This document shows, piece by piece, positions 34,008-44,770 of a stretch of 64,000 nt of DNA; position 1 is the stretch's first letter, and every line of letters begins with the position of its first letter. The translations under genes and the position numbers were made by a program. The notes beneath the pieces were generated by a model that ran no database searches, had not been told where the DNA came from, and saw only the letters and a list, made by a program, of their open reading frames with translations. Location: NCBI GenBank assembly GCA_016195915.1, contig JACPYS010000026.1, positions 62,001-126,000 on the forward strand, given 5' to 3'. Source of the stretch: Betaproteobacteria bacterium. GTDB lineage: Bacteria > Pseudomonadota > Gammaproteobacteria > Burkholderiales > SG8-39.

Positions 34008-34616
34008 CTACCAGACCACTCTTCTGGAAAGCGTGGCCATGCCGGCAAATAGTCCGACGCACGGCATGATCAAGGCCGACAGAAGCACAAAACCCACAGC
34101 CACCTCAGTCGACGCTCCCATGGCGAACGACGCGACGAGCGCTACATAAAGAATATGGGCAATGAGAAGGAAGAAGATGGTCAGACGATTGTCGGCATCA
34201 AACCTCGACATGAATACCAGGGGCATCATCGCAACGCCGTAGCCCCACAACAGGAGCGGTAACAGGTTCTCCAGACAGGAAACGTCGGTGTAATGAAAGA
34301 AGACGACCGAACACCAACTCATCACCAGCAGGCTGTTGAAGAGCGAGGCGAAGAAGCCGAGGGCGAGCGCCGGAACGTGGATTTCTTTCTCGACCAGGTA
34401 GTCGAATACCGACATCAACCCCGTGCTTGGGAGGTTCGCAATCCGGAACAGGAACGGCATTGCGATGGTCGCTGCAACACCGATCCCGATCTCCGCCCAT
34501 TCGCCAAGAATCGCGAGCCACACAAATGCCACCAGCCAGCCGAGAGTACTCAGCATCGTGAACGGGGAATTGGCACGATGCTCGGTACTTGGTGCGCGGT
34601 ATTCGCGATCTGACAC
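34008..34616 (-). CDS. hypothetical membrane protein (five or six transmembrane segments)
   Basis: Polytopic membrane protein of 202 aa. Hydrophobic segments include STLGWLVAFVWLAILGEWAE, IGIGVAATIAMPFLF, the ALALGFFASLFNSLLVMSW run, LLPLLLWGYGVAMMPLVFM, TIFFLLIAHILYVALVASFA and VAVGFVLLSALIMPCVGLFAG. I do not recognise a family. The start is the GTG at 34616: an AGAGGAG lies seven bases upstream. An in-frame ATG at 34556 that has no ribosome site would begin just before the first membrane segment. It is convergent with the DUF971 gene, eight bases apart. Function unknown. Confidence 0.68.
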   Translation of the reverse strand: MSDREYRAPSTEHRANSPFTMLSTLGWLVAFVWLAILGEWAEIGIGVAATIAMPFLFRIANLPSTGLMSVFDYLVEKEIHVPALALGFFASLFNSLLVMSWCSVVFFHYTDVSCLENLLPLLLWGYGVAMMPLVFMSRFDADNRLTIFFLLIAHILYVALVASFAMGASTEVAVGFVLLSALIMPCVGLFAGMATLSRRVVW

Positions 34617-34741
34617 GAACCTGCTCCTCTTCTGCTGCACGCGTTATCGCATCATCCACCCGGCTTTCGGATTGCAATGTGCTCTACGTCACAAATATTT
34701 ACAAGAATCTCCTTGCCGGAATTCGTGGGTTTGCTTCAACT

Positions 34742-34757
34742 CAATGATTATTCATTG
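34742..34757. repeat. short perfect inverted repeat CAATGA-TTAT-TCATTG
   Basis: Six-base perfect arms with a four-base centre in an AT-rich part of the 206-base gap between the membrane protein gene and the O-demethylase gene. It lies about 125 bases upstream of the membrane protein start on the minus strand and 65 bases after the end of the demethylase gene. It could be an operator. Nothing else is recognised in 34617-34822. Confidence 0.35.
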
Positions 34758-34822
34758 GTTTCCAGACGCGCGGTGGCTAGAATCGGGTCGGGAATCGACG
34801 CGAACTGAAACCCGGCCTATCG

Positions 34823-36701
<1,879 letters not shown>

Positions 36702-39700
36702 ATGATCAAACGCCTGGCAGTCCTCGAGGGCAACGAGGCCGCTGCACGCATCGCCCACCTCACCAACGAGGTGATCGCGATATACCCCATCACTCCGTCG
36801 TCGGCCATGGGCGAGTTTGCCGATGCGTGGTCGGCGGCCGGACAGAAGAACATCTGGGGTGCGGTGCCGGAGGTCATCGAGATGCAAAGCGAGGCCGGTG
36901 CCGCAGGCGCGGTGCACGGCGCGCTGCAGGCGGGCGCGCTAACCACGACGTTCACCGCGTCGCATGGTCTGCTGCTGATGCTTCCCAACATGTTCAAGAT
37001 CGCGGGCGAACTCACGCCGGCAGTGTTTCATATCGCGGCGCGCACCCTGGCCACGCACGCGCTGTCGATCTTTGGCGACCACAGCGACGTGATGGCTGCG
37101 AGAACGACGGGCTGGGCCATGCTCGCCTCGGCAAGCGTGCAGGAGGCGCAGGACATGGCCATGGTCGCCCAGATGGCGACGTTGCGTTCGCGCATTCCCT
37201 TCATGCATTTCTTCGACGGGTTTCGCACCAGCCACGAGGTCAACAAGCTCGAGCTGCTGTTCGACGAAGAAGTGCGCGAGCTGATCGACGAAGATCTGGT
37301 CACGGCGCATCGCGCGCGCGCGCTCAATCCGGACAAGCCCGTGCTGCGCGGCTCGGCGCAGAATCCGGACGTATTTTTCCAGGCGCGCGAGGCGTGCAAC
37401 CTGTTCTATATGGCGGTGCCGGGCATCGTGCAGCAAGCCATGGACCGGTTCGCCAGGCTCACCGGCCGTCACTACAGACTATTTGATTACCAGGGCGCCC
37501 ACGATGCAGAGCGGGTGCTGGTGCAGATGGGCTCGGGGGTCGGCGCCTCGGGGGAAGCCGTCCGGGCCCTGGCGGCCGGCGGCGAGAAAGTGGGCCTGCT
37601 GACCGTGCGGCTCTACCGGCCGTTCGATACGCTAGCCTTTGTCGCGGCGCTGCCGCGCGGCGTGCGCTCCATCGCTGTGCTTGACCGCACCAAGGAGCCC
37701 GGCGCGGTGGGCGAGCCCCTGTATCAGGACATCGTCACCGCGCTCGCCGAGGCGTGGCCGCCGGAACTCGCGGCGCCGCGCGTGATCGGCGGCCGTTACG
37801 GGTTGTCGTCCAAGGAATACACGCCGGCCATGGCCAAGGCCGCGCTGGATGAGCTGGTGAAACGCGAGCCCAAGCGCCATTTCACCGTCGGCATCGTCGA
37901 CGACGTCACGCGTCTGTCGCTGCCAGTGGACGAGTCCTTCGACACCGAACCTGAAGCGCTCACCTGCGCGGTGTTCTACGGTCTGGGCGCGGACGGCACC
38001 GTCGGCGCAACGAAGAACACGGTGAAGATCATCGGCGAAAACACGCCGCTCCACGCGCAAGGCTACTTCGTCTATGACAGCAAGAAATCGGGTGCGATCA
38101 CCGTCTCGCACCTGCGCTTCGGACCCAAGCCGATCGAATCGAGTTACCTGATCCGCCGCGCCGACTTCGTCGCCTGTCACCAATTCGAATTCATGGAAAA
38201 GCTCGACGTGCTCGCACTCGCGCGCCCCGGCGCCACCTTCCTGCTGAACAGCCCCTACGGGCCGGACGAGGTATGGGACCAGCTGCCGCGCGAGGCGCAG
38301 GAGCAGATCCACGCCAGGAACCTCCAAATGTACGTGGTCGATGCCCAGGCGGTGGCGAAGCAGGCGGGCCTCGCGGGTCGCATCAACACTGTCACCCAGG
38401 CCTGCTTTTTCGCGATTTCCGGCATCTTGCCGCGCGACGAAGCGATCGAGAAGATCAAGTCCTCGATCCGCAAGACCTACGGCAGGCGCGGCGAAACCGT
38501 GTTGAATCGCAATTTTGCGGCCGTGGACCGCTCGCTCGCCGCGCTGCGGGAAGTGCAGGTTCCCGGACGGGCCGACTCGGCGCTGCGCCGCCGGCCGGTG
38601 GTACCGCGCGCGGCACCGGATTTCGTCCAGCGCGTCACCGCGATGATGCTCGACGGCAAGGGCGACCTGCTGCCGGTGTCGGCGCTCCCGGTCGACGGCA
38701 CCTTCCCCACAGCGACCTCGCAGTGGGAGAAGCACAGCGTCGCGCGGGAGATTCCGATCTGGGATGCCACCCTGTGCACCCAGTGCGCGCTGTGTCCGCT
38801 GATGTGCCCTCACGCGGCCATTCGCATGAACGTGTATCCGCCCGAGCAATTGAAGGGGGCGCCGGCGGGCTTCAAGAGCGTGCCCTGGCGGAGCAAGGAG
38901 GCCGGCGCGTTCGATGGCTGGTGTTACACCCTTCAAGTGGCGCCCGATGACTGTACCGGCTGCGGCATTTGCGTGGACATCTGCCCGACGCGCAGCAAGG
39001 AGATGGTCAAACACAAGGCCATCAACATGGAGCCCAAGCTCGCGCACCTCGAAGCAGAGCAGCGCAACTACGAATTCTTCCTCGCCCTGCCCGAGACACG
39101 CCTGCCGCGGGAGGCGATCAATCTGCTCAAGGGCTCGCAGCTGCGCACGCCGCTGTTCGAATATTCGGGCGCCTGCGGCGGATGCGGCGAGACGCCGTAC
39201 CTGAAACTCCTGTCGCAACTGTACGGGGATCACCTGCTGGTGGCCAACGCGACCGGGTGCTCGTCGATCTACGGCGGCAACCTGCCGTCCACGCCGTGGG
39301 CGCAGAACCGCGACGGCCAGGGACCTGCGTGGGCCAACAGCCTGTTTGAGGACAACGCCGAGTTCGGGCTGGGCATGCGTCTCGCGCTCGACGCACAGCG
39401 CGGCCTCGCGCAAGCGCTGGTGCGCGAACTGCGCGCGCAGATCGGCGATGGCTTGTGCGCGGGGCTGCTCGATGCGCCGCAGGAGTCCGACCCGCAGATT
39501 CTCGAGCAGCGCGAGCGCGTGAAGCAGCTCAAGGCCATCCTGCAGCGGTCCGACTCGCTGCAGGCGCGGCAACTGCTGGCGGCAGCCGACAGCCTGATCA
39601 CGCGCAGCGTGTGGATCGTCGGTGGGGACGGCTGGGCATACGACATCGGCTACGGCGGCCTCGACCACGTGCTCGCTTCAGGGCGGAACGTCAACATCCT

Positions 39701-40340
39701 GGTGCTCGACACCGAGGTGTACAGCAACACCGGCGGACAGGCGTCGAAGTCCACCCAGCGAGGCGCGGTCGCGAAGTTCGCCGCAGCCGGCAAGGCCTCG
39801 GGCAAGAAGGACCTGGGCATGATCGCGATGGCCTACGGCAACGTCTATGTCGCCCAGGTGGCGATGGGCGCAAACCCGATGCACACGGTGCGCACGTTCC
39901 AGGAAGCGGCATCGTGGCCGGGGCCGTCGCTGATCATCGCGTACAGCCATTGCATCGCGCACGGCATCGACATGACGACCGGCATGAGCCATCAGCGCGA
40001 CGCGGTCAAGAGCGGCTACCTGACGCTGTACCACTACGACCCGCGCCTCGGCATGGGAGGCGCAGATCATCCGCTGAAGCTCGATTCACACAAGCCGACG
40101 ATGCCGATCGAGCGCTTCACCATGCAGGAAGGCCGCTACGCCATGCTCGCGCAGGCCGATCCGGAACGTGCCCGGCAGCTGATGAAGACAGCGCAGGCCG
40201 ATGCCGATGCGCGCTGGCGGCTCTACGAGCAGGTGGCCGGCGTGCGCCGTACGGTAACCGGGAACGGCGAACAGGAAGATACCGGCGGCCGCGCGGTTCC
40301 CGAACCGGCCGCACCGGTCGCGAAGGAGGAGCAATCATGA
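36702..40340 (+). CDS. nifJ: pyruvate:ferredoxin (flavodoxin) oxidoreductase
   Basis: Single-chain 2-oxoacid oxidoreductase of 1212 aa, the full length of NifJ-type enzymes. It converts pyruvate and CoA to acetyl-CoA, CO2 and reduced ferredoxin or flavodoxin with thiamine diphosphate and three 4Fe-4S clusters. Order seen: pyrimidine-binding domain from EVIAIYPITPSSAMGEFAD, middle gamma domain, ferredoxin domain with Cys692/695/698/702 (CTQCALCPLMC) and Cys751/754/757/761 (CTGCGICVDIC), and the TPP domain with Cys825/828 and GGDGWAYDIGYGGLDHVL, DTEVYSNTGGQASKST. GAGGGG precedes the ATG. It overlaps the next gene by four bases. A close family, 2-ketoglutarate or other 2-oxoacid enzymes, cannot be wholly excluded. 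Confidence 0.93.
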   Translation: MIKRLAVLEGNEAAARIAHLTNEVIAIYPITPSSAMGEFADAWSAAGQKNIWGAVPEVIEMQSEAGAAGAVHGALQAGALTTTFTASHGLLLMLPNMFKIAGELTPAVFHIAARTLATHALSIFGDHSDVMAARTTGWAMLASASVQEAQDMAMVAQMATLRSRIPFMHFFDGFRTSHEVNKLELLFDEEVRELIDEDLVTAHRARALNPDKPVLRGSAQNPDVFFQAREACNLFYMAVPGIVQQAMDRFARLTGRHYRLFDYQGAHDAERVLVQMGSGVGASGEAVRALAAGGEKVGLLTVRLYRPFDTLAFVAALPRGVRSIAVLDRTKEPGAVGEPLYQDIVTALAEAWPPELAAPRVIGGRYGLSSKEYTPAMAKAALDELVKREPKRHFTVGIVDDVTRLSLPVDESFDTEPEALTCAVFYGLGADGTVGATKNTVKIIGENTPLHAQGYFVYDSKKSGAITVSHLRFGPKPIESSYLIRRADFVACHQFEFMEKLDVLALARPGATFLLNSPYGPDEVWDQLPREAQEQIHARNLQMYVVDAQAVAKQAGLAGRINTVTQACFFAISGILPRDEAIEKIKSSIRKTYGRRGETVLNRNFAAVDRSLAALREVQVPGRADSALRRRPVVPRAAPDFVQRVTAMMLDGKGDLLPVSALPVDGTFPTATSQWEKHSVAREIPIWDATLCTQCALCPLMCPHAAIRMNVYPPEQLKGAPAGFKSVPWRSKEAGAFDGWCYTLQVAPDDCTGCGICVDICPTRSKEMVKHKAINMEPKLAHLEAEQRNYEFFLALPETRLPREAINLLKGSQLRTPLFEYSGACGGCGETPYLKLLSQLYGDHLLVANATGCSSIYGGNLPSTPWAQNRDGQGPAWANSLFEDNAEFGLGMRLALDAQRGLAQALVRELRAQIGDGLCAGLLDAPQESDPQILEQRERVKQLKAILQRSDSLQARQLLAAADSLITRSVWIVGGDGWAYDIGYGGLDHVLASGRNVNILVLDTEVYSNTGGQASKSTQRGAVAKFAAAGKASGKKDLGMIAMAYGNVYVAQVAMGANPMHTVRTFQEAASWPGPSLIIAYSHCIAHGIDMTTGMSHQRDAVKSGYLTLYHYDPRLGMGGADHPLKLDSHKPTMPIERFTMQEGRYAMLAQADPERARQLMKTAQADADARWRLYEQVAGVRRTVTGNGEQEDTGGRAVPEPAAPVAKEEQS

Positions 40341-41335
40341 GCGTCGATCTGCGCAGCCGCTACCTCGGCCTCGAACTCAAAAATCCCATAGTTGCGTCGG
40401 CTTCGCCCATGACCAGTTCGATCGACAGCCTCAAGCGGCTGCAGGATGCGGGAGTCGCGGCGGTGGTGCTGCCTTCGCTGTTCGAGGAACAGATCGAGCA
40501 TGAGGAGATGGCCACCCATCACCTGATGCTCTCGGGAGCCGAGCTGTCGCCGGAGGCGCGCGGCTTCTTTCCGGAAATGCAGAACTACAACACCGGGCCC
40601 GACAACTATCTGAAGCTGATCGGCGATGCGAAGAAGGCGCTTTCGGTGCCGGTGATACCGAGCCTGAACGGCTATACGCCGGGCGGCTGGACGCACATCG
40701 CGAAACAGTTCGAGCAAGCCGGTGCCGATGCGATCGAGTTGAACATCTATTTCCTTGCCACCGATCTCCAAGACACCAGCGTCGAGGTGGAGAAGCGCTA
40801 TATCGACTTGGTGGATTCGGTCAGCAGCATGGTTACGATACCGGTGGCGGTAAAGGTGTCTCCCTACTTCAGCGCGATGGCCAACATGGCGGCGCGGCTC
40901 GCAGGTGCCGGCGCGTCAGGCCTGGTGCTGTTCAACCGCTTCGTGCAGCCCGACATCCTCCTCGAAGAACTCGAGGTGGCGCCGCATCTCGTGCTGTCCA
41001 CGTCGGACGAACTGCGCCTTGCGCTGCGCTGGATCGCGATACTGCGAGGCCGCGTCCGGGCGAGCCTGGCTGCCACGGGCGGTGCGCACACGCCCGAGGA
41101 CGTGCTGAAGCTGCTGTTGGCCGGCGCCGACTGCGTCATGATCGCGAGCAGCCTGCTCCGACAGGGGCCCGCCCACATCGCTACTCTGGTGAGCGGCGTG
41201 GAGAAATGGATGACCGAGCGCGAATACGACTCGGTCGAGCAGATGAAGGGCTCGCTCAGCCAGCAGTCCTGCCCGGACGAGGCGGCGTTCGAGCGTACCA
41301 ATTACATGAAGGCGCTGACTTCGTATACCGGATAG
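40337..41335 (+). CDS. dihydroorotate dehydrogenase-like protein
   Basis: FMN-barrel protein of 332 aa similar to class 1 dihydroorotate dehydrogenases: LGLELKNPIVASASPMTSSIDSLKRL, the GWTHIAKQFEQAGADAIELNIYF strand, VAVKVSPYF and the phosphate-binding end GADCVMIASSLLR. The usual ELNxSCPN signature is altered to ELNIYFLA, so the pyrimidine-pathway role is unlikely. The ATG at 40337 overlaps the nifJ stop and has AAGGAGGAG upstream. Such proteins often sit beside nifJ in bacteria and may be flavin-dependent partners of the oxidoreductase; this is inference from context. Converges with the tautomerase gene, six bases apart. Confidence 0.85.
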   Translation: MSVDLRSRYLGLELKNPIVASASPMTSSIDSLKRLQDAGVAAVVLPSLFEEQIEHEEMATHHLMLSGAELSPEARGFFPEMQNYNTGPDNYLKLIGDAKKALSVPVIPSLNGYTPGGWTHIAKQFEQAGADAIELNIYFLATDLQDTSVEVEKRYIDLVDSVSSMVTIPVAVKVSPYFSAMANMAARLAGAGASGLVLFNRFVQPDILLEELEVAPHLVLSTSDELRLALRWIAILRGRVRASLAATGGAHTPEDVLKLLLAGADCVMIASSLLRQGPAHIATLVSGVEKWMTEREYDSVEQMKGSLSQQSCPDEAAFERTNYMKALTSYTG

Positions 41336-41340
41336 ACGGA

Positions 41341-41712
41341 TCAGCGCAATTCCGGAGTAATCTGCTCCAGCGGCGGCAGCCGCTCTCCGCCGCTTACCAC
41401 AAACGCCCGTTCCGGGAACTCCCGTACCAGTAGGACGAATTGGTTCGCGTCGATATTCATCCCTTTCTTCAAAGCGTCGAGGACCTCTCGATAGAGCGCC
41501 GCGGCGCGCTGCTCCTCCCCGCCGCGGCCCGGGCGGAGATCCACTGTGACTATCGCTTTCCGATCTCCGGGTTCGGCAAGCATCTCGCGAATGGCGACGT
41601 AGATGTGCTCCTTGGCCCAGGTGCGTGCAATCGACTCTTCGACGCGCCGCTTGAGTTGCAGGAGCTCGCTTCGGGGATGGCCTTCCGGAACATCAATGCG
41701 AACGATAGGCAT
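41341..41712 (-). CDS. tautomerase-superfamily protein
   Basis: Protein of 123 aa with the 4-oxalocrotonate tautomerase beta-alpha-beta start PIVRIDVPEGHPRSELLQLKR. The catalytic residue of the superfamily is the N-terminal proline exposed after removal of Met. Of two adjacent ATGs (41715 and 41712) I chose the second because it places Pro directly after Met and has AAGGAG six bases upstream, a better spacing than three. The length is twice that of 4-OT monomers, as in long or fused members. It is the last gene of the TRAP/nitrilase operon, 42 bases after the nitrilase. Substrate unknown, perhaps a keto-enol acid formed from the nitrilase product. Confidence 0.8.
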   Translation of the reverse strand: MPIVRIDVPEGHPRSELLQLKRRVEESIARTWAKEHIYVAIREMLAEPGDRKAIVTVDLRPGRGGEEQRAAALYREVLDALKKGMNIDANQFVLLVREFPERAFVVSGGERLPPLEQITPELR

Positions 41713-41754
41713 CATGGTCTCCTTATTGAAACAGCGATTGAACGCACGGCGGAC

Positions 41755-42867
41755 TCATTTCGCCGCCGACTGGGAAAGGTCTGCGATCAGCGCCTCGAGA
41801 ACGCCCTTGTCCATGCCGTACTTTCTCGCGATGGTTTCCAGGCGATCGAAATCGACCGGTTGGGAAGCGGGCAATGTTGACGTGGGCGACCAAGCGTGCT
41901 CGCGCAAATTCAGCGACACCACGTCCCAGCGCGCGTAGTGACCCATGCAGTCGAATACGTTCTTGGCGACAAGGCGATCCTCCAGGTTAAGGTCGGCGTA
42001 AACGATTGCCTCCCTTCCGATCACCGGCTCGGCGAGATACATGCCGAACGGATTGACAATTGCCGAGCCGCCGACCGCGGACGAGAAGTGCGAGCGGCCC
42101 TTATACGGGAAGCTGTCGGGCACGCTATCCGCTGGCTGGATCATGTTGGCTGATATGACGAAGGTCTGGGTCTCGAACGCATATTCGCGGATCGCCGCGT
42201 CCTGGTCGCAGGTATGCCACGGACCCACGGTGCCCGACAGGTCGCGCGTATCCATGCGCTCACCGGTGTAGCGCCAGTAGCCGGGCCAGCAGGCCGCGTG
42301 AATCTCCTCGCCCTTCGCCGCCATTGCGGCCTTGAACAGGGTGACATGATTTTCGAAACACACCAGTCCGCCGAGCTTTCCGAATTCGGTGTCAACTACG
42401 AGCAGATCTGCGGCGTCACCCATACCCCAGAAGAAGCGTTCTTGGTAGGTGGGCATGAGCTTGCGGTGCCGGCCGAGAATCGACCCGTCCTTACCGATGT
42501 AAACCATCGAGTTAAACAGGGTCTGGCTGCCGGGTCGATCGTCCTGCTCCGACACGCCGATGACGCACACGGTACCGGTCGCGCGTGCCGCTTTGCAGAT
42601 CGGACCAAGGTCGCGATCGATGCGCACCGATTCGCGGTAGTAGGCGATGACGGTATCGCGCCAAGTCGCAGCCGACGCGGCATCGGTGAAGCCGAAGCTG
42701 CCACGCCAATACGGATAGCCGGGAACCCCGGTTTCGGGCGTGACGACGAGCTTCGCACCGTTTCGTCCCGTCTCATGGACCAACTCGGCGAGCTTCTCAA
42801 TCGTCGCACGCTTGTCGAGAAACACCGGGATGGACTGGATTGCGGCAACGCGCACCGTGTCAGACAC
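41755..42867 (-). CDS. nitrilase-family carbon-nitrogen hydrolase
   Basis: Cytosolic hydrolase of 370 aa, typical nitrilase length. The catalytic triad is visible: Glu45 in VVTPETGVPGYPYW, Lys136 in RHRKLMPTYQERFFWG and Cys170 in GGLVCFENHV. The segment after the Cys reads CFENH rather than the more common CWEN(Y/H), which is a variant found in part of the nitrilase branch. The C-terminal tail (EHAWSPTSTLPASQPVDFDR) resembles the spiral-forming extension of true nitrilases. The start is a GTG at 42867 with GGAGG four bases upstream. It follows the TRAP large permease by 34 bases. It would turn a nitrile into a carboxylic acid plus ammonia; the nitrile is unknown. Confidence 0.86.
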   Translation of the reverse strand: MSDTVRVAAIQSIPVFLDKRATIEKLAELVHETGRNGAKLVVTPETGVPGYPYWRGSFGFTDAASAATWRDTVIAYYRESVRIDRDLGPICKAARATGTVCVIGVSEQDDRPGSQTLFNSMVYIGKDGSILGRHRKLMPTYQERFFWGMGDAADLLVVDTEFGKLGGLVCFENHVTLFKAAMAAKGEEIHAACWPGYWRYTGERMDTRDLSGTVGPWHTCDQDAAIREYAFETQTFVISANMIQPADSVPDSFPYKGRSHFSSAVGGSAIVNPFGMYLAEPVIGREAIVYADLNLEDRLVAKNVFDCMGHYARWDVVSLNLREHAWSPTSTLPASQPVDFDRLETIARKYGMDKGVLEALIADLSQSAAK

Positions 42868-42901
42868 CGGGCCTCCGTTTCATGTCTTCTCCTCGGCCAC
42901 G

Positions 42902-44179
42902 CTATTTTGCGAGGAGCACCAGGCTCAGCCACGGCACGCCCGCAATGAGCGCCCACACCAAAAGCAGTGCCGCCAGGTACGGCAGCGCCTTGATGGCGAT
43001 CTGCATGTACGGTAGACCCGTGATGCCCGCGGTGACAAACAGGTTGAGTCCGTACGGAGGCGTAATGAACCCGATTGCATCGCCGACGCAGAAGATCATT
43101 GCAAAGTGAATCGGATCCACACCGGCCTTCGCCGCAAGCGGCGCGAGGATCGGCGCAAAGAGGATGACGTTCGGAACAGACTCGAGCACCGTCCCCGCAA
43201 TCAGAATGACGAGCATGCACACGAGGACTGCCGGCCAGTAACCCGACATGAGCGGTGCGAGGTAGCTTTCCATCAACTGGGGAACACCGACTGCGGAGAA
43301 GGTCTCCTGCAGAATGATCGAGAATGCGACGATCGGGGCGAGCAGGCCGTTGATGGTCGCGCTTTCCAGAAACACCCCGGGAACGTCGCGCCATTTCAGC
43401 TCGCGTGTCAGCAGGAGACCAGCGAACAATCCGTAGAGCACGACGACACCGGCGATCTCCGTCGGGGAGAACACGCCGGCAAAGATCCCTCCGAGCGCGA
43501 TTGCTATTCCGATGAACCCGAACTTCGCTCCCCACGCGGCGCGTGCGGTGTCGCCGGGCGAGAACCTGGCAGGTGGATCCCAACCGTTGCGCCTCGCGAT
43601 CAGCGTGGCGACGAATGTCATGACGGCTACCATCAGGATGCCCGGGATGATGCCCGCGATAAAGAGGTCACCCGGAGACAGTCCCAGCAACACGCCGTAG
43701 ATGATGAAAATCAGGCTCGGCGGGATAATGACGCCGACCACGCCCCCGGCTGCCGCGGTAGCAGCGGCGAAATGCGGCTCGTAGCCGCGCCGCAGCATCT
43801 CCGGAATCATGATGCGGCCCATGGTTGCAGCGGTTGCGGCGTTCGATCCGCTGATCGCGGCAAAGCAACCGCAAGCGACAGTCGTCGCTACTGCGAGCTG
43901 GCCGGGAAGGAAGCGGAATGCGGTGCGTGCGAAGTCCGTCAGGCGCTGGGCAATACCGCCTGCGCGGATCAGATCGCCGGTTAGAATGAACAGCGGCATG
44001 CACAACAGTGCGAAGATCTTCAGCCCGAACTGCGCGCTTTGCCCGACATTCGAGAGCGGCAACACGTCGCCGAAGTAGGAGACCAGCACTACCCACATGC
44101 CCATGCATAGCGCGACGGGCGTGCCGAACGCAAACAGCAGTACTACGATCACGGTCACGGCAGGAATGAGGAGATCCAT
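42902..44179 (-). CDS. TRAP transporter large permease (DctM-like)
   Basis: Inner-membrane protein of 425 aa with about 12 transmembrane segments, the cation-coupled transport subunit of a TRAP system. Family motifs are PLFILTGDLIRAGGIAQRL, GCFAAISGSNAATAATMG, GGVVGVIIPPSLIFIIYG, FSPTEIAGVVVLYGL and the late VGDAIGFITPPYGLNLFV, which shape the substrate and sodium sites. It starts ten bases after the small permease stop and precedes the nitrilase. With the DctP and DctQ genes it makes a full TRAP transporter. It probably imports an organic acid or a nitrile-derived compound; the ligand is inferred from the operon only. Confidence 0.93.
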   Translation of the reverse strand: MDLLIPAVTVIVVLLFAFGTPVALCMGMWVVLVSYFGDVLPLSNVGQSAQFGLKIFALLCMPLFILTGDLIRAGGIAQRLTDFARTAFRFLPGQLAVATTVACGCFAAISGSNAATAATMGRIMIPEMLRRGYEPHFAAATAAAGGVVGVIIPPSLIFIIYGVLLGLSPGDLFIAGIIPGILMVAVMTFVATLIARRNGWDPPARFSPGDTARAAWGAKFGFIGIAIALGGIFAGVFSPTEIAGVVVLYGLFAGLLLTRELKWRDVPGVFLESATINGLLAPIVAFSIILQETFSAVGVPQLMESYLAPLMSGYWPAVLVCMLVILIAGTVLESVPNVILFAPILAPLAAKAGVDPIHFAMIFCVGDAIGFITPPYGLNLFVTAGITGLPYMQIAIKALPYLAALLLVWALIAGVPWLSLVLLAK

Positions 44180-44188
44180 CGTCGCGGC

Positions 44189-44764
44189 CTAATGCTTTGG
44201 CTGGTCCTGCCCGACTGTGTCGATATCGGTGAACGCAGAGCCCGAGGCTGGCCAGCGCCCGGTCCGGAATTCATTGGCGAGTCGCACCAAATCCTGGACT
44301 GCGCGAACGGCGATCAGAACCCAGCTTGTTGGCACGGTTGCGATCGCGAGCCACATCGGGATCGAATCGGTCCCTTCCAGCGTGCTGCCGAGCCCGGCGT
44401 GCATGCGTGCGAGCGCCGAAGAGTAAAAGACGATCACGGTCGCGAGGAGCAACCACATCACATCATCGAGCACCTGGAGCGCAAGCTGAAGTTTCGGGGA
44501 CAGACGGTTTCGCAGCGCGTCGAAGCGAATATGTGTGCGGTGGCGAACGTGGTAAGCGCATCCCACCCAGCTGAGGAAGATGAACGCTTGAATCGCGGCT
44601 GCGCCGCCCCACGCGCTCTGCGTATTTGTCAGGTAGCGCAGTATCCCTTCGCCGCCGATAATCAGTGCGATAAAGGCGTAAAGGGGGAGCATCAATGCCC
44701 GCTCGGCGTTCTGGTCGAGCCAGCGTGCAGCGACGACCGCCCGGCCCATCAGCGGCTGCAGCAC
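44189..44764 (-). CDS. TRAP transporter small permease (DctQ-like)
   Basis: Inner-membrane protein of 191 aa with four hydrophobic segments (LMLPLYAFIALIIGGEGILRYL, IQAFIFLSWVGCAYHVRH, DDVMWLLLATVIVFYSSAL and the PMWLAIATVPTSWVLIAV block). HIRFDALRNRLSP between segments two and three is the typical DctQ loop. The start is a GTG at 44764, six bases after the DctP stop; an ATG 15 bases later is an alternative and neither has a clear ribosome site. It is encoded between DctP and DctM, the normal order. Confidence 0.88.
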   Translation of the reverse strand: MLQPLMGRAVVAARWLDQNAERALMLPLYAFIALIIGGEGILRYLTNTQSAWGGAAAIQAFIFLSWVGCAYHVRHRTHIRFDALRNRLSPKLQLALQVLDDVMWLLLATVIVFYSSALARMHAGLGSTLEGTDSIPMWLAIATVPTSWVLIAVRAVQDLVRLANEFRTGRWPASGSAFTDIDTVGQDQPKH

Positions 44765-44770
44765 CAGCGT

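Noticed and set aside
37632-39668. Minus-strand open frame of 678 codons inside nifJ
   Set aside because: Shadow of the nifJ reading frame; no recognisable motif.
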